Shown here piece by piece: positions 41,601-51,371 of a stretch of 64,000 bases of DNA. Both the position numbers and the translations under genes were made by a program. Under the pieces are notes generated by a model. It did no database searches. It saw only the letters and a list, made by a program, of their open reading frames with translations, and had not been told where the DNA came from. The first letter of the stretch is position 1; every line of letters begins with the position of its first letter. The stretch is from assembly GCA_029851415.1 (NCBI GenBank), contig CM056744.1, forward strand, positions 60,041,797-60,105,796. The letters run 5' to 3'. This DNA is from Eretmocerus hayati. Lineage: Eukaryota > Arthropoda > Insecta > Hymenoptera > Aphelinidae.

Positions 41601-42354
41601 AATATTTGTCATCGACCATCTTCGCTGGTAGGTTCTCATCTAGCACTCTTTTCAATCTATACCTTTCGTAATCTGACAATTTATTCAAACCCTTGTGACT
41701 CTGACCAGATCCTTTTTCTTTCGCACTTGCACTTGTGCTTTGATTTGAGTTTGCTTCTACGTTTGATTCTACTTTCGGAAAATCATTTTTAATTGATTCT
41801 ACTGAAAATAATTCAAAAGAAAATTTCTCTTCCTCCTCAAGGTCTGCGAATGTATATTCGTCACTGTCGCCTAAAATATGCATTCCGAAAAACCTAACGA
41901 ATTCTAATCCCAAGATGAGATCTACAGGCAGCGTCGGCACTGCAAGAATTGACATATTTTTGCTAATTCCTGCGATCTCCAAGGGAGTGGCCATCTCACC
42001 TTTCACCTGTTCCAAATTTCCGTTCGCCATTTGAGCGTATAGAAAGTTGGAAGGCTCGATCTTTATGCGCGCTTGCTCTGCAATTTCTCGATACTTTGCG
42101 CCAATCACGGAACGTGCGGCACCAGTGTCGAGTAACCCTCGTAATTCTACTGAACCTACCCTAATCGTGATCCAATAGCGAGGATACTCCACCGGTTTGG
42201 ACGTATCAGGGATTTTTATAATTCTTGACGCATCGATTTGTATCATCTCTGCGGTTTTCTGTGCTAGTGACATATTTGCTTCGCTAAAATTTGAGACCTG
42301 TGAGGAATGAACTGTCATAATGGTCTCATTTATGCAGCTTGATTCGCGTTTCCC
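38521..42354 (-). CDS. pol: Gypsy pol polyprotein (protease, RT, RNase H, integrase)
   Basis: Numbering from the first Met (42318; 1265 aa): aspartic protease with DTGA at 64-67; reverse transcriptase with YLDD at 410-413; RNase H with TDACDTG near 558; integrase zinc finger H755, H762, C792, C795; DDE residues D824, D884 and E919; a GPY/F-type segment (DGPYIICEKLGENVYRV) after ~1100; and a basic tail containing KRKRGRPPKKK, which resembles an AT-hook and may aid DNA targeting. The frame is open upstream to the GGGAAAC heptamer at 42348-42354, so it is probably made as a Gag-Pol fusion by -1 frameshifting, then cut by its protease. No internal stops; all catalytic residues present. Confidence 0.93.
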   Translation of the reverse strand, partial: GKRESSCINETIMTVHSSQVSNFSEANMSLAQKTAEMIQIDASRIIKIPDTSKPVEYPRYWITIRVGSVELRGLLDTGAARSVIGAKYREIAEQARIKIEPSNFLYAQMANGNLEQVKGEMATPLEIAGISKNMSILAVPTLPVDLILGLEFVRFFGMHILGDSDEYTFADLEEEEKFSFELFSVESIKNDFPKVESNVEANSNQSTSASAKEKGSGQSHKGLNKLSDYERYRLKRVLDENLPAKMVDDKYLKATDLVEYEIKLRSSARPVKQRYFPLSDKMEKAMHDELQKMIDADVVERCNSPWNNPAFLVKKANGGYRMVVDMRVPNSLSEKDAYPTPYMETILKKLRNARYITTIDLSMAFFQIKVKKVSRNITASTVPGRGHWCYKRMPMGSANSGACFQRLLDSIIGDLEPYAYAYLDDIVLITETFEKHLELLDILLKRITAAGLTINREKSKFCVDEVKYLGFIIDQNGMRVDPAKTEAIRNYPRPKNVRQIKQFTGMVSWHSKFIENYASIVEPINRLLRKNVKFEWKEEQEKAFTTLKDCLTNAPVLSMPIPGASYCLHTDACDTGIGAMLTQKVGDEERVICHVSRALRDNERRFSVTEKEALAIKYAIERCRPYIEGKDFTVYCDHSALQWLFNMKNPVGRVARWAHQLASYQFKVVHKKGKLNVVPDSLSRMFEDQAIEIASVKILEKTSDKWYTKRLHQILKHPRRYRDWKVVDGRIYKYRPDPELNEIMTDLDAWKLVIPAERREQIFKESHDEPTAGHQGEDKTYKRIARTYYWPGIYADVANYVKSCEKCQLYKVEQEGQIGLMGTRNIDRPMKMVCADLMGEFIKSKNGFEYLLIMVDVFTRYIMCVPLRKKTAKAVKNAVENVLCMNHGTPEIFLSDNGREFKNEVLDEFLASNGIEHELTPVYQPASNPTERVNKDIKTMIAMFAEKHKEWDKYIPQFQFAHNSSVHSVTKKSPAFLMYGRELEQPRLWKRNVEIISNTFREFSENASQKACVQNLEKLDESENSDELNKKLSESEKRSSSSKNDLSDIENSEAKVDENRSISNEEALEEWSKRMRLLPEVHDSALKNIESAKEKQMSYFNQGKRVKEFKIGDRVYMRNRVLSSASKQISGKLSEKFDGPYIICEKLGENVYRVEKDGIRIDGSHHAKDFRIVNIDTRSATSQQRQNSSIEEKKTEEKPKRKRGRPPKKKTPPEPISTGDSSSATPSPAQRAPDFSKSQQCASDSEGERSQPVKGPHTRARTRASNRSKPAPVAKDG

Positions 42355-44426
42355 GAAGGCGCTTGATCTTTCGCCCCATCTTTTGGCGGAGCTGGGATAC
42401 TATTCGCCCCCGCAACTGGTACATTTTGAGGCACGTGAGGGGGTGGTGCCGCTTGCGTACCGGAATTGTAATAGCCATTTTGTTGATTATTGTTCCAATA
42501 CGTGCCACGTCCTCTACCGCGCGGATTTCCACGGTAGCCGCCATTAAAATTACCTCTGTAATTGCCTCTAAAATTACCACGATTGTTATAAAAATTATTG
42601 TCATAATTGTTATATCCATAATTCCAATTGTTTGGATTTGTATAATTTTGGTTAAAATTCTGGCCATTTGGCTGAAAGTTACTCTGAAAATTATTTTGAA
42701 AATTGCCATTTGGCTGTAATTGTTGACCACCACTATTTGAATTATTAACTGAGGCATTTGGACCATTCTGAGGGTGGCTAGCGTTTTGTCCGTCGGCTTG
42801 CGCCTGGGCACCACCCCTGTTACCTCGCCCTCGGCCCCCTCGGCGGCGTCCTTGACCCTGATTATTGGTCTGATTTTGACCGCTCGCCGCAGGACCTTGC
42901 GCATTTCCTAACCATTTTGCCATTTCTGCAGCAATTAATTTTTGTACGTCGTCTAATGTCGTGACCTGTACCGTTGCTGTCTCAGACGTCTTTTTGTCAG
43001 ACTCAGATTTCTTTTCTGTATTTTGTGTATTCTTGTTTTGTGTGTCTGATGGTTTGTCTTTGTTCTTCTCCAAGAGCTTATTCGCCTGATGTTTACCCGC
43101 CTCAAAAGCTTTACCGAGCTCTGACGCCTGCTTCGCGAATGTCTCTATATCTGAATGTAAATATTGTCTCATAAGCGGGTGGAAATCAGGTTTCATGTTG
43201 TAATAAATTCTTTCGACTTGTTTACTCATCGGTGGAGGCTCTGACATTTTGTTAAAAATTAATCTGACCGCCGTAATAAATTCGTGTACGGGCTCATCTT
43301 CGCCTTGTAACCTCATACGCGCCTCGTCAGCTAGGCGTTCAGAGTATTTCTCGTCCTGATATTTGCTCCGTAAGCATTTTACTACGTCTTGCCACGTCCT
43401 CCAACTTGGACCGTATAATCTAAATTCATTTAATGCCGGACCTTTCAATAAAACTGCTACCGATCGCAGCACATCTTTTTCTGACATGCCCGCCACCATC
43501 CGATGCTCCGTAACTTTTGTCAAAAATTCCTCAAGACTTTGCCCTTTCTCACCGCTAAACTTCAAATTCCACGATTTTACTGTACGCGTTAAGTCTTTAG
43601 GTGCGCGTCCTGTATTATTTTCTTCCTCATCCGAGTCAATATCGATCACGGCATCAGGCTGTTGTAAAAATCTCTCGCCTTGATTTCTTGTCGCCGAGTT
43701 TGACTGTCGTAAATTGCTTTGTCCGCGCGTGTGTCCAAAATTTGACCTTCTCTAATGTGGTAACTCTGGTTGGTCTAACGGAAAAGTATTATTCATGTTT
43801 ACACTTGATCTTCTCGCGAACCGCACCGTTTGATCCATAATGTTTTCGTGAATTATTAAATCCTCCTGTTGCTCGCGAGAATTGTCCACCCAATGTTGCA
43901 AAACTGAATTTGGAATTTTAAAAATCACACCCGTCGCGGAGGTAACTTCTACAAATTCGTTCGGGTCTTGCAATGCGTCTCGTTGTGTTTGTGAATTTGT
44001 CTGTTGTTCGTTCTGTGCGCCTTGAGGCCCTTGTGGTGCTGTGTACGCCCCTGCCTCCGCGCCTGTATGTGTCCCTGGCGTCACCCTATTTTTCGCGCCT
44101 GTGGGATTTTGAGATGGATATTTCCGGAGAGTCACGTTCCTTTGACCCCCGCTCGCCCCCGTAATCGGCTCATCGCCTAGCATTGAAAGCTCGGCGATGA
44201 ACTCATCTAACGCCTTATCGCGTTCTGCTTTCGCTACCGAATCATCCATCGCGCGTGATTCTACAAAATCCGATTCATGGTATTCGCCCATTATTCGCCT
44301 CTCTAGGATATCCATTTTAATTGAGCGTGATCCTGTGCTAACTAGAAATAGTCGGGCTAACGTGGCATCTAACGCCTCATCCGTTATCCCGTCTAAAAAT
44401 TTCTCCAAGCATTCTTTCAACTCCAT
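42330..44426 (-). pseudogene. gag: Gypsy gag with one in-frame amber stop
   Basis: Two open segments, 224 codons (43752-44426) and 439 codons (42330-43649), lie in the same frame; the ~34 codons between are open too, so a single TAG at 43752-43754 is the only break in a 699-codon frame. The second part contains the retrotransposon capsid-like region (WNLKFSGEKGQSLEEFL, then DVLRSVAVLLKGPALNEF). Its C-terminus is an Asn/Gly/Arg-rich tail with several RGG/RGR repeats (GRRRGGRGRGNRGG) instead of a CCHC zinc knuckle, which probably binds RNA. The TAG may be an inactivating mutation or, less likely, a read-through codon. Gag would assemble the particle in the cytoplasm. Confidence 0.85.
42348..42354 (-). 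promoter_or_regulatory. -1 ribosomal frameshift heptamer GGGAAAC at the gag-pol overlap
   Basis: In the gag frame the codons are TCG GGA AAC, so the heptamer G-GGA-AAC has exact X-XXY-YYZ phasing. Slipping back one base gives GGG AAA CGC and an open frame into pol, while gag itself ends at TAA at 42330-42332. GGGAAAC is a known retroviral slip site. A downstream pseudoknot was not tested. Confidence 0.8.
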
Positions 44427-45127
44427 TTTATCTGTCTTTTAACCGCGGATTGGGTCAGAAAATAGCGGTGAATGATTTTATTCGCACATATATGCGCTTG
44501 AAATCAACTCCCAAAAAAAAAAAAATTTTTCCTTCAAATCATTATAAAGAGGGACAGAAAAAAAATATCACTACATCCATCACTATGTAAATTTGAACTG
44601 TGCACTCATATCGTCGTGCATTTCCTTCTATAACTCTCAAAGATGAAATTTATTCACGACTCTAGTGTATAATAAAGCGCTAGAAAAATGCTCCAACGCG
44701 AAAGCAAACTTTCGACGAAGCACTCATCTCACTGTTTGAATTCAACGAATTTGACTTTGTCTATTCGATGAGCGTGTCGATGTTTACGTTCGCGGAGCTT
44801 GGGATGTCACGCGATCGCTAAGCCTCGGCGTTCGCCGTGCGATGACCCGTTCACGCGCAACACTGTTACTGCTGAAAACTTTGAAATATCCGACGCTCGC
44901 ATTTTTGTCGCCTGGGCACTCGCGCCAAAAGAATTCTTATCGCCGGATAAAATATCGCACTAAATTGAATAAAAATATAGCTCTCGGTCCGAGCTTATTC
45001 GCAGGTGGTGCATGGCAAATCGGCTTGCCCGGGTCATTTCGCGCACATTTCACTCGCGCACGCGGTTACCCGAGAGGTTCACCAAATTTTCTGAAATAAA
45101 CTAATTACACCTGATTCGCCATTTTAT
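44427..45127 (-). other. Leader (5' untranslated) region of the Gypsy element
   Basis: About 700 nt between the primer-binding site and the gag ATG on the minus strand. It is non-coding apart from shadow frames and would carry the packaging signal. A run of A9 occurs near 44515-44523. Confidence 0.6.
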
Positions 45128-45140
45128 ACGTTGGGCGCCA
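45128..45140 (-). other. Primer-binding site (tRNA-Lys type)
   Basis: On the minus strand TGGCGCCCAACGT begins one base after the LTR end (...CTTACA T). It matches the complement of the tRNA-Lys(CUU) 3' end as I recall that tRNA, over 13 bases. This fixes the element's orientation. Confidence 0.8.
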
Positions 45141-45141
45141 A

Positions 45142-45260
45142 TGTAAGCGTGCATATTGCCCGAATAATGCAAGCTTGCATAATAAGATTCTCCTCACCTG
45201 ATTTTGGGGAATATTTGATCGAAATCGTAATTTATCGTATCTATATATATATATATATAT
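45142..45260 (-). repeat. 5' LTR of the Gypsy element, truncated to ~119 bp
   Basis: It is nearly identical to 35323-35440 of the complete LTR up to (TA)n at 45241-45260, after which the sequence is unrelated (CAGCGTTTCAATGG). The first ~590 bases of the LTR on the element's strand, with U3, are gone. The break in a microsatellite suggests recombination or slippage-driven deletion there. Confidence 0.9.
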
Positions 45261-46104
45261 CAGCGTTTCAATGGTTTCTCAACAAGAGAGTGAACAACAC
45301 TCTTGTCATTGTTCTTGGCTACTGTAATCTCGTCAGTTGATTCGAGTAAATGATTATTCCTGTGACTTCTCGTGGAGATCGTTATTTCTCAGTAATCGGC
45401 CTAGGTATTACTAAACTGTATTCGTGACAATTGTTCCTGCGAGCCTTGACCAGTGCGATGCCAGAGATGGGACGCATTTTTCGTCTGATCATACAGATTG
45501 TCAGTTACGAAAGTAGATTCTCAGCGAGAAGCCGGGGATTCGATCTGGAAGAATGTAAATGGTCCATCGGAGTTTCGTCAATTAGTGTGAGAATTTTTTT
45601 TTCGCGGGTTCAGAACACTGCAAAACATAGAATCACACTTGTGAGGAAAATGACTGTCAAGGAATCGCCTACACGATCGCCAATACATAAAAACCCCATT
45701 TCTCTCTATCTCTTGCAAAAACTCCCAAAGATTCATTTGACTGAACTTTCATCGCTGGCCTCAAATATTGCCCATGGCGATGCGAAAGTGGCCTGCTTTT
45801 TTGCAAACTCTTCCGATCGTGTGCAGAAAGCAGCTCCACACATTCTTCGACGTGTCTCTCCTCGGAGTCGCACAAACGTTCAGATCGGAGTCGAAGAATG
45901 TCATCGTCTCAATTTCTTTCTGGGATTAGAGCACAGAATACGAATTCGATTTGGGCCTCTGTCATTCCCGACGTAAGCGTGTTCTACTCCTACGATAGAT
46001 CTTAATGTATATACTTGTATCTAATGTATATTAATGTCTGTATTTTGAATACCATGCACTAGATCGAAATGTGATATCCTCATCTTGATATATGTGTGTG
46101 TACA
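45261..46104. other. Unassigned stretch
   Basis: A 181-codon open frame without an ATG start (45431-45976, plus) is the longest here. It has no recognisable motif and its composition looks random. No splice-supported extension is apparent. Confidence 0.35.
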
Positions 46105-46262
46105 TTCGGGAACGAGGTGAACTGCGATAGGATGACGGCCAGCGGCCATTTTAGATCTCCCATCTCACTCGCACTTAATAGGTTATCCCATGAGAGCGAG
46201 GGAGACGACAGATCTTGGATGGTCACTGACCGTCATCCCATTGTAGTTCACCTTGTTCCCGA
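46105..46262. repeat. Hairpin palindrome (158 bp)
   Basis: CATTCGGGAACGAGGTGAAC at the left pairs with GTTCACCTTGTTCCCGAGTG at the right, and inner blocks (ATGACGG / CCGTCAT, AGATCT...) continue the stem. Probably a miniature fold-back element. Confidence 0.7.
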
Positions 46263-46350
46263 GTGTAAGAAATTCATAAAAGTATAAATATGTATGTATA
46301 TCTGAATCCATATGTATATATTGTGAATGAAATTTTCGATTATTCATGAT

Positions 46351-47488
46351 CAATATACACGGTGCTCTTGAACCGACTTTTAATGAAAGGTCTTTGCTCC
46401 TCCAAGATTCTCGCGGGATCTTTCTCAGCATGATTTCTGGATCATTTTCCAACAAGAATCACAATATTTTGTCGAGCTGTTTCTTTTAAAGTCAATTTTT
46501 GAAATTTTCGATCGATTGATTCTTCTAAATAACATTCATTCGACAAGTTTCTCATGTGTAGAAGTTTCTGTTAATGATTCACGGTTAGGGCAAGAAAATC
46601 ACGATGTTATTCATATCAATTCTTTGAATTCATTTCATTCATCATATCATCCTTCTATTCATCTATGATTCTTACATAGTTATGATCACAATCGAGATTC
46701 ATTCTCTCTTCCAAACAGAGAGATTAAGTCAAGGAATCCTGAGGAAAACTGTAAGGAACAGATTATAGTTTCTCACACAATTCGTAGTTTCGTAGATACG
46801 AATATGTCTCACACGTGTCGAGAATTGTACGCACAAACAGCATTCAATAGCTGTCCACCATAGTTGGGATGGTTGCCCGATACTGGATAGCTGAATTACA
46901 ACTGATACCTCCACGCATTCTCGCGCTGTTTACGATATTTCGCCAGATTCGAAAATTCACGGACTCGTGTCTGTGTAACGTGACCTTGTTTACAAACGAA
47001 GCGCTCTCACACTCAACAGGCGAGGTATTCCATTCACATGCACGACAAGCAGTTTCTTATGATCACGATTGCCGATATGGGAATCTTCGCCTCAAAAGAA
47101 AAGCTTCAAACGTCGAGTTTCAGATTATCAAAAAGTCAAACACGAAGATGCCGTCTCTGTTAGCCACCTAATCATTAATGCTACATTAGAAAGTAATTTC
47201 GACCACAACTGTTGAGCATGTGGTTGAATTTATATATTTTAGATGTGATCTAGCGTTATCTTATCATTGTAACGTTGAACCCTGAGAAACTTGTCAAATG
47301 AATGTGATTTAGATGAGTCAATCGATCGAAAATTTCAAAAATTGAGTTTAAAAAAAACAGCTCGACAAAATATTTTGATTCTCGTTGGAAAATGATCCAG
47401 AAATCATGCTGAAAAAGATCCCGCAAGAATCTCGGAGGAGCAAAGACCTTTCAATGAAAGTTGGTTCAAAAGCACCGTGTATATCAAA
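46351..47488. repeat. Long palindrome P8, ~205-bp arms
   Basis: The arms 46351-46560 and 47285-47488 are inverted copies of roughly 90% identity (ATACACGGTGCTCTTGAACC against its mirror; TTTGTCGAGCTG against CAGCTCGACAAA). The ~720-bp centre is unpaired. No coding content supported. Confidence 0.8.
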
Positions 47489-47736
47489 CTCACCTCTCAA
47501 AGGAATTAGGAAGTGTTCTCTGGCGTTCTCGTCGCTGGCACGATTTTTCGTGTGCTGCTTGACAATACGATGAGGCCAAGACGCGAAAATGGTGGCTTTG
47601 ATATCTTTTGAAGAAGCCCGCGGAATGCCACGTGTATAAAATTGTGAACACGGTCATGAGATAATTTTGAATAAATATGAAGAACTTCAGCTTGAAAATC
47701 CCGCTTAACGATCAATTCAATATCCCCAAAGCATTA
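47489..47736. other. Unassigned spacer
   Basis: Short; nothing recognised between palindrome P8 and the AACGTT-rich MITE. Confidence 0.3.
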
Positions 47737-48041
47737 CACTACCAAAATGTTTTATTATATATACTTCTGCCGGAGACGTTTCATCAATGTTTCCAGCACT
47801 TGCTCTGGAAACGTTGGGCTCATACGCTCTCAAAACGTTCCCAGACTGGTGGCCTACGAACCTCCACTATTCCGCTTGCCTGGATCATTGGAACGTTCCT
47901 GAAACCCGCAGGAAACGTTCCGAGAAGTGGACATCTCGACGTTCCTATGATGTTTCCGCAACTTCACTGAAACCTCCTTACGAAACGTTTCCAGGTTTCA
48001 AATTAAGCCACTGAGAAACGTTTTTGAAACTTATGGTAGTG
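47737..48041. mobile_element. MITE-like element rich in AAACGTT(T/C)C words
   Basis: It begins CACTACCAAAATGTTT and ends GAAACTTATGGTAGTG, an imperfect terminal inverted repeat. The interior has about ten copies of AACGTTC/GAAACGTT scattered on both strands, a pattern typical of short DNA transposons with sub-terminal motifs. No target duplication was seen; the frames within are incidental. Confidence 0.6.
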
Positions 48042-48509
48042 CTGCGTGGGCTATGTATGCAGTTTCCCGTTCAGGCCATTAATGGAATTGCATATTAGAG
48101 ATCCGCGGGTCATAATTGATAACTATCAGGCCCATGAGTGTATTCAGTCTGCTCTGCCCTCGGCTCTGCCTATCCCAAATGTTTGGATGCTGCACATAAT
48201 GTCGCAAGAAGTAAATAGGAACCCCTTGTCTAAAAGAACCGACTCGTCTCAGACGACTCGGCTCAGCTGTCTCAGATCGCCGACTCGGCTCGATCTAGTT
48301 TTGTCAAAATTTGTGTCCAGATCGCAACCGAAAAAGCTAGTTGTATGGACAAGAGGTTTATTAATAAGGGTGGACCAAAAAAAAATACGATTGTGGGAAG
48401 GTCCGGCCGAGACCCGGGCGTGAACCCACGAACGGTGGTTTCGTCCGATCCGCAGTTCGACACCTTGCCTCGGGGCCAGCGAGGACGGTTAGAAGGCAAG
48501 TTGCAACAG
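48042..48509. other. Unassigned; possible degraded tRNA-like block
   Basis: On the minus strand around 48400-48480, TGGCCCCGAGGCAAGG and GGTTCACGCCC resemble degraded A and B boxes of a Leu/Ser-type tRNA. The stems were not convincing, so it is noted only. Confidence 0.3.
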
Positions 48510-49450
48510 GCATACTTGGAGTGTGAGTCGCTATACACTGAGGAGAAAAAAGGCAAGCCGTGCCCGAGTACTCAGGTAATTCCTACCTTGCTCGTCGAGC
48601 AACTTGGTTGCTGGAACAAATCATGTTGTGACTGTGACTTGACTTGATGGAATGATCTGAAATTTCGCACACACATAGTTGAAGAACATTACTTTCATGT
48701 AGTTGGAGATTTGCGATGAAAAACATTCCCAGAAGAATAAGAAAAATCATACAACGTTTCGACGTTTTCACAGGTCTCAATGCCGAGATGCCAACCGCAA
48801 GCATGATTTTCGACATGCAAGGAAGTTTTTCAGTTTTCAACTATAGCAAAACTCAAAGCGGGAAAGTTGTTCGGAATGGTCTAAATTATATTAATATCCA
48901 AGTGTCAGATCGAATAATGCAATAAGAAAAAATTTGGAGTATTTTTTGTATGTAAATCTACTCGCGGCTAACAAGCAGACGACGCTCCGGCTCGCGCCCT
49001 GCCAAACAATAATCTCAATAAATCTCTTCTAATTCTTTTTCTATTTTATCATTCTGAATCTTAAATATTAATATAATTCAGACCCTTCCTAACAACTTTC
49101 GCGCTTTGAGTTTTGCTGTAGTTGAAAACTGAAAAACTTCCTCGCATGTCGAAAATCATGCTTGCGGTCGGCATCTCGGCATTGAGACCTGTGAAAACGT
49201 CGGACCGTTGTATGATTTTTCTTATTTTTCTGGAAATGTTCTTCATCGCAAATCTTCATTTACATGGAAGTAATGTTCTTCAACTATGTGTGTGCGAAAT
49301 TTCAGATCATTCCATTGAGTCAAGTCACAGTGACAACATGATTTGTTCCGGCAACCAAGTTGATCGACGAGCAAGGTAGGAATTACCTGAGTACTCGGGC
49401 ACGGCTTGCCTTTCTTCTTCTTCAGTGTAGCTATACTTGAAGTGTACCGG
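48510..49450. repeat. Long palindrome P9, ~380-bp arms
   Basis: The left arm 48510-48893 and right arm 49079-49450 are inverted copies at about 93% identity (GCCGTGCCCGAGTACTCAGG against its mirror). Both strands of both arms show conserved-looking frames (MKNI(P/S)R(R/K)IRKIIQR and MKTEKLP(C/R)MSKIMLAVG), a by-product of high nucleotide identity. The loop is ~185 bp. Confidence 0.85.
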
Positions 49451-49508
49451 GTCGCTATGGCCATTATGTATGATCATATATATTGTATAGTAAGCGTCTC
49501 GTCGTTGA

Positions 49509-49535
49509 TCATATATATATATATATATATATATA
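49509..49535. repeat. (TA)n microsatellite
   Basis: About 13 TA units, similar to the tracts at 151-178, 28064-28092, 45241-45260 and 59906-59946. Confidence 0.9.
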
Positions 49536-51298
49536 AATGGGTCATTCTGGACCAAGGTGAACATTTTGAAAGTCGACGAAATTTAAAAATGCCCCAAACA
49601 TTTTTTTTCCGTTAGTAATACTAGGATATAGTTGAAAAAAATTTTTTCACATTTTTTTGGGACCAATGGCGGGCCCTACGAATTTTCCAAGTCCCATTTT
49701 TGGGCAGTTTTTCGCTCATTTTTCGCTATCTTGGGAAATTCGTAGCTCGGACCCAAATGCATCTTCCTCATCCTAGCTGGGCGCATTTTTTTCGGTATGA
49801 CGTACACTTTCAAGAGAGAAATCGACCGGTCCAAAAAATTGATATCTGGTAGGTCCCACGGTTGCATCAAGAAAGGCCCAAAAATACGACTTTGCACTAC
49901 CTTCGGAGGCGTAAAGGTCAAAATGGAAGCCTGGTAGCAAAATTTTGCAGGAGAAAAAACTTGTAGGCCTTGAAAAAACCTTCAATTTCCTTTTTGGAAC
50001 GTGTCATGATCTTATCTCACGTACGATCTACAGCCGATTCAAGTTGGGCATTTTTGTAAAAACGTGAAACTTCAAGGCCAATTTAAAGAAATCGTTTATT
50101 TTTTATCGACCCCAAACCTATGAGAAAATGTTCTTTCAGGTGTCTATTTGGAGGCCCAATAATAATTTGGTTGTTCCTTTAAAATCCCGATTTTATACAA
50201 GCTGTTAAAAACAGTCGAAAATACCGAAAATCGTGTCGAATTCGGGCCTTATCATGAAGCTTCGTGGACTGGGTCTTCCCTTGCTCTCGATTCGTGGACT
50301 CTAATTATATAGCACTCGGCATAAAATATCGTAGAAGATGAGACCTAGAGCTGAAAAATGGCCTCTCGTGCGATGTTTTACGATGGAACCGTCCAAAACT
50401 AGAGTAAATTGAGCAAATACAAGATAAATCGAGGAAATCGATTGTGATGCATCTCTCACTTAACTAGCCCGCGCTCACTAGCCCAACCGGCCGCTTGGGC
50501 ATTCCGCGTATGCTCCGCACTGCATGCCATCCTCCGTTTTTGCGGAAGTGATGAGTGATATTAACAGCTGATGCAGTATTGTCAGGTATTATCCAGTATA
50601 GACAGGGATAAGAAGGTTCTCTAATCTCCGTGATAGACTGTAGACTGTACGAGGTTTCGGTTGTTAGTGACCACCACGGAAAAATTGTATGTGTCAGCCA
50701 GCGTCCTGATCAGAAATTTTGGTACCTTCCCCGCGGGGTTTGCCCCGAAGATGGGCCAAATGTATTGTGAAGCATATGATATGTAACGCCTTCCCCGGGG
50801 GCACCCGCGAGGTATCATCGGGGCAATATTTGCACAAAATTAGTGCAGTTTCTGTTGAGACCTTTAAAATAATTTCGGATATGTTTGTAATGTTATCACT
50901 ATTATGTGATTGTTTAAGTAAAGTATGTTTAAGTAAAGTTGAAAATTCATTGAAGACCTGGGAAAGCCTCATAAGAGCTACTAATATCCAGCCTGTGTTT
51001 ACTTCTACTGAGGGCAAATAGTCACTTGACTTTGCAGCGTGTGACGAAGAAATTAATTTTGCTGGACTGAGATTTGTGTGAGAAGTGAGTGGTGCTCAGC
51101 AATGATATTAAAATACAGTATGTTCACGTTCAATGCCTCTGTTGAAATTTCCATCATACACCCACAGAAGTGAGGTTAACTCTGAGACACTATGCAGGAA
51201 TGTTGTGAGCCAGAAGAAGAGCCAGAGAAGAGCCAGAGAAGAGCCATGAATACAATCCGAGATGAGATCAATCCTCCCCGGTGTGATCTTCCCCGCCA
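49536..51298. other. Unassigned stretch
   Basis: It contains a small inverted pair (CCTACGAATTTTCCAAG at 49674 against CTTGGGAAATTCGTAG at 49731) and a short AGCCAGAGAAG triplication at 51210-51246. Several frames of 60-107 codons overlap on both strands near 50.7-51.0 kb; none has a recognisable motif. Confidence 0.35.
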
Positions 51299-51371
51299 CC
51301 TCGGGTAGCTCAGTGGACAGAGCACTTCCCCGATGTGGAAGAGAACGTGGGATCGAGACCCACCTCGGATG
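51299..51371 (+). tRNA. tRNA-like cloverleaf, GAU at anticodon position (probable pseudogene or SINE head)
   Basis: D stem GCTC/GAGC, anticodon stem CTTCC/GGAAG and T stem GTGGG/CCCAC pair perfectly, and five of seven acceptor pairs form. The anticodon loop is CCGATGT, giving GAU but with C instead of the invariant U at position 33. The T loop begins A instead of T. These departures and the two open acceptor pairs argue against a working tRNA-Ile. No partner copy was noticed in the window. Confidence 0.55.

Larger units (their letters stand above)
35323..45260 (-). mobile_element. Ty3/Gypsy LTR retrotransposon, ~9.9 kb, upstream LTR truncated
   Basis: On the minus strand the order is truncated 5' LTR (45142-45260), primer-binding site, leader, gag, pol (protease-RT-RNase H-integrase), a third long ORF, a G-rich polypurine tract and the complete 3' LTR (35323-36031). 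Integrase lying after RNase H places it in Ty3/Gypsy. Gag has one in-frame TAG while pol and ORF3 are fully open, so decay is slight. The missing ~590 bp of the 5' LTR includes its U3 promoter, so this copy should be silent unless read from outside. No target duplication can be scored because of the truncation. Confidence 0.93.

Noticed and set aside
45431..45976. 181-codon open frame
   Set aside because: No ATG start, no motif and random-looking composition; not called a gene.
48583..49379. Conserved-looking frames on both strands of palindrome P9
   Set aside because: Conservation on both strands at once is the signature of recent duplication, not of selection on a protein.
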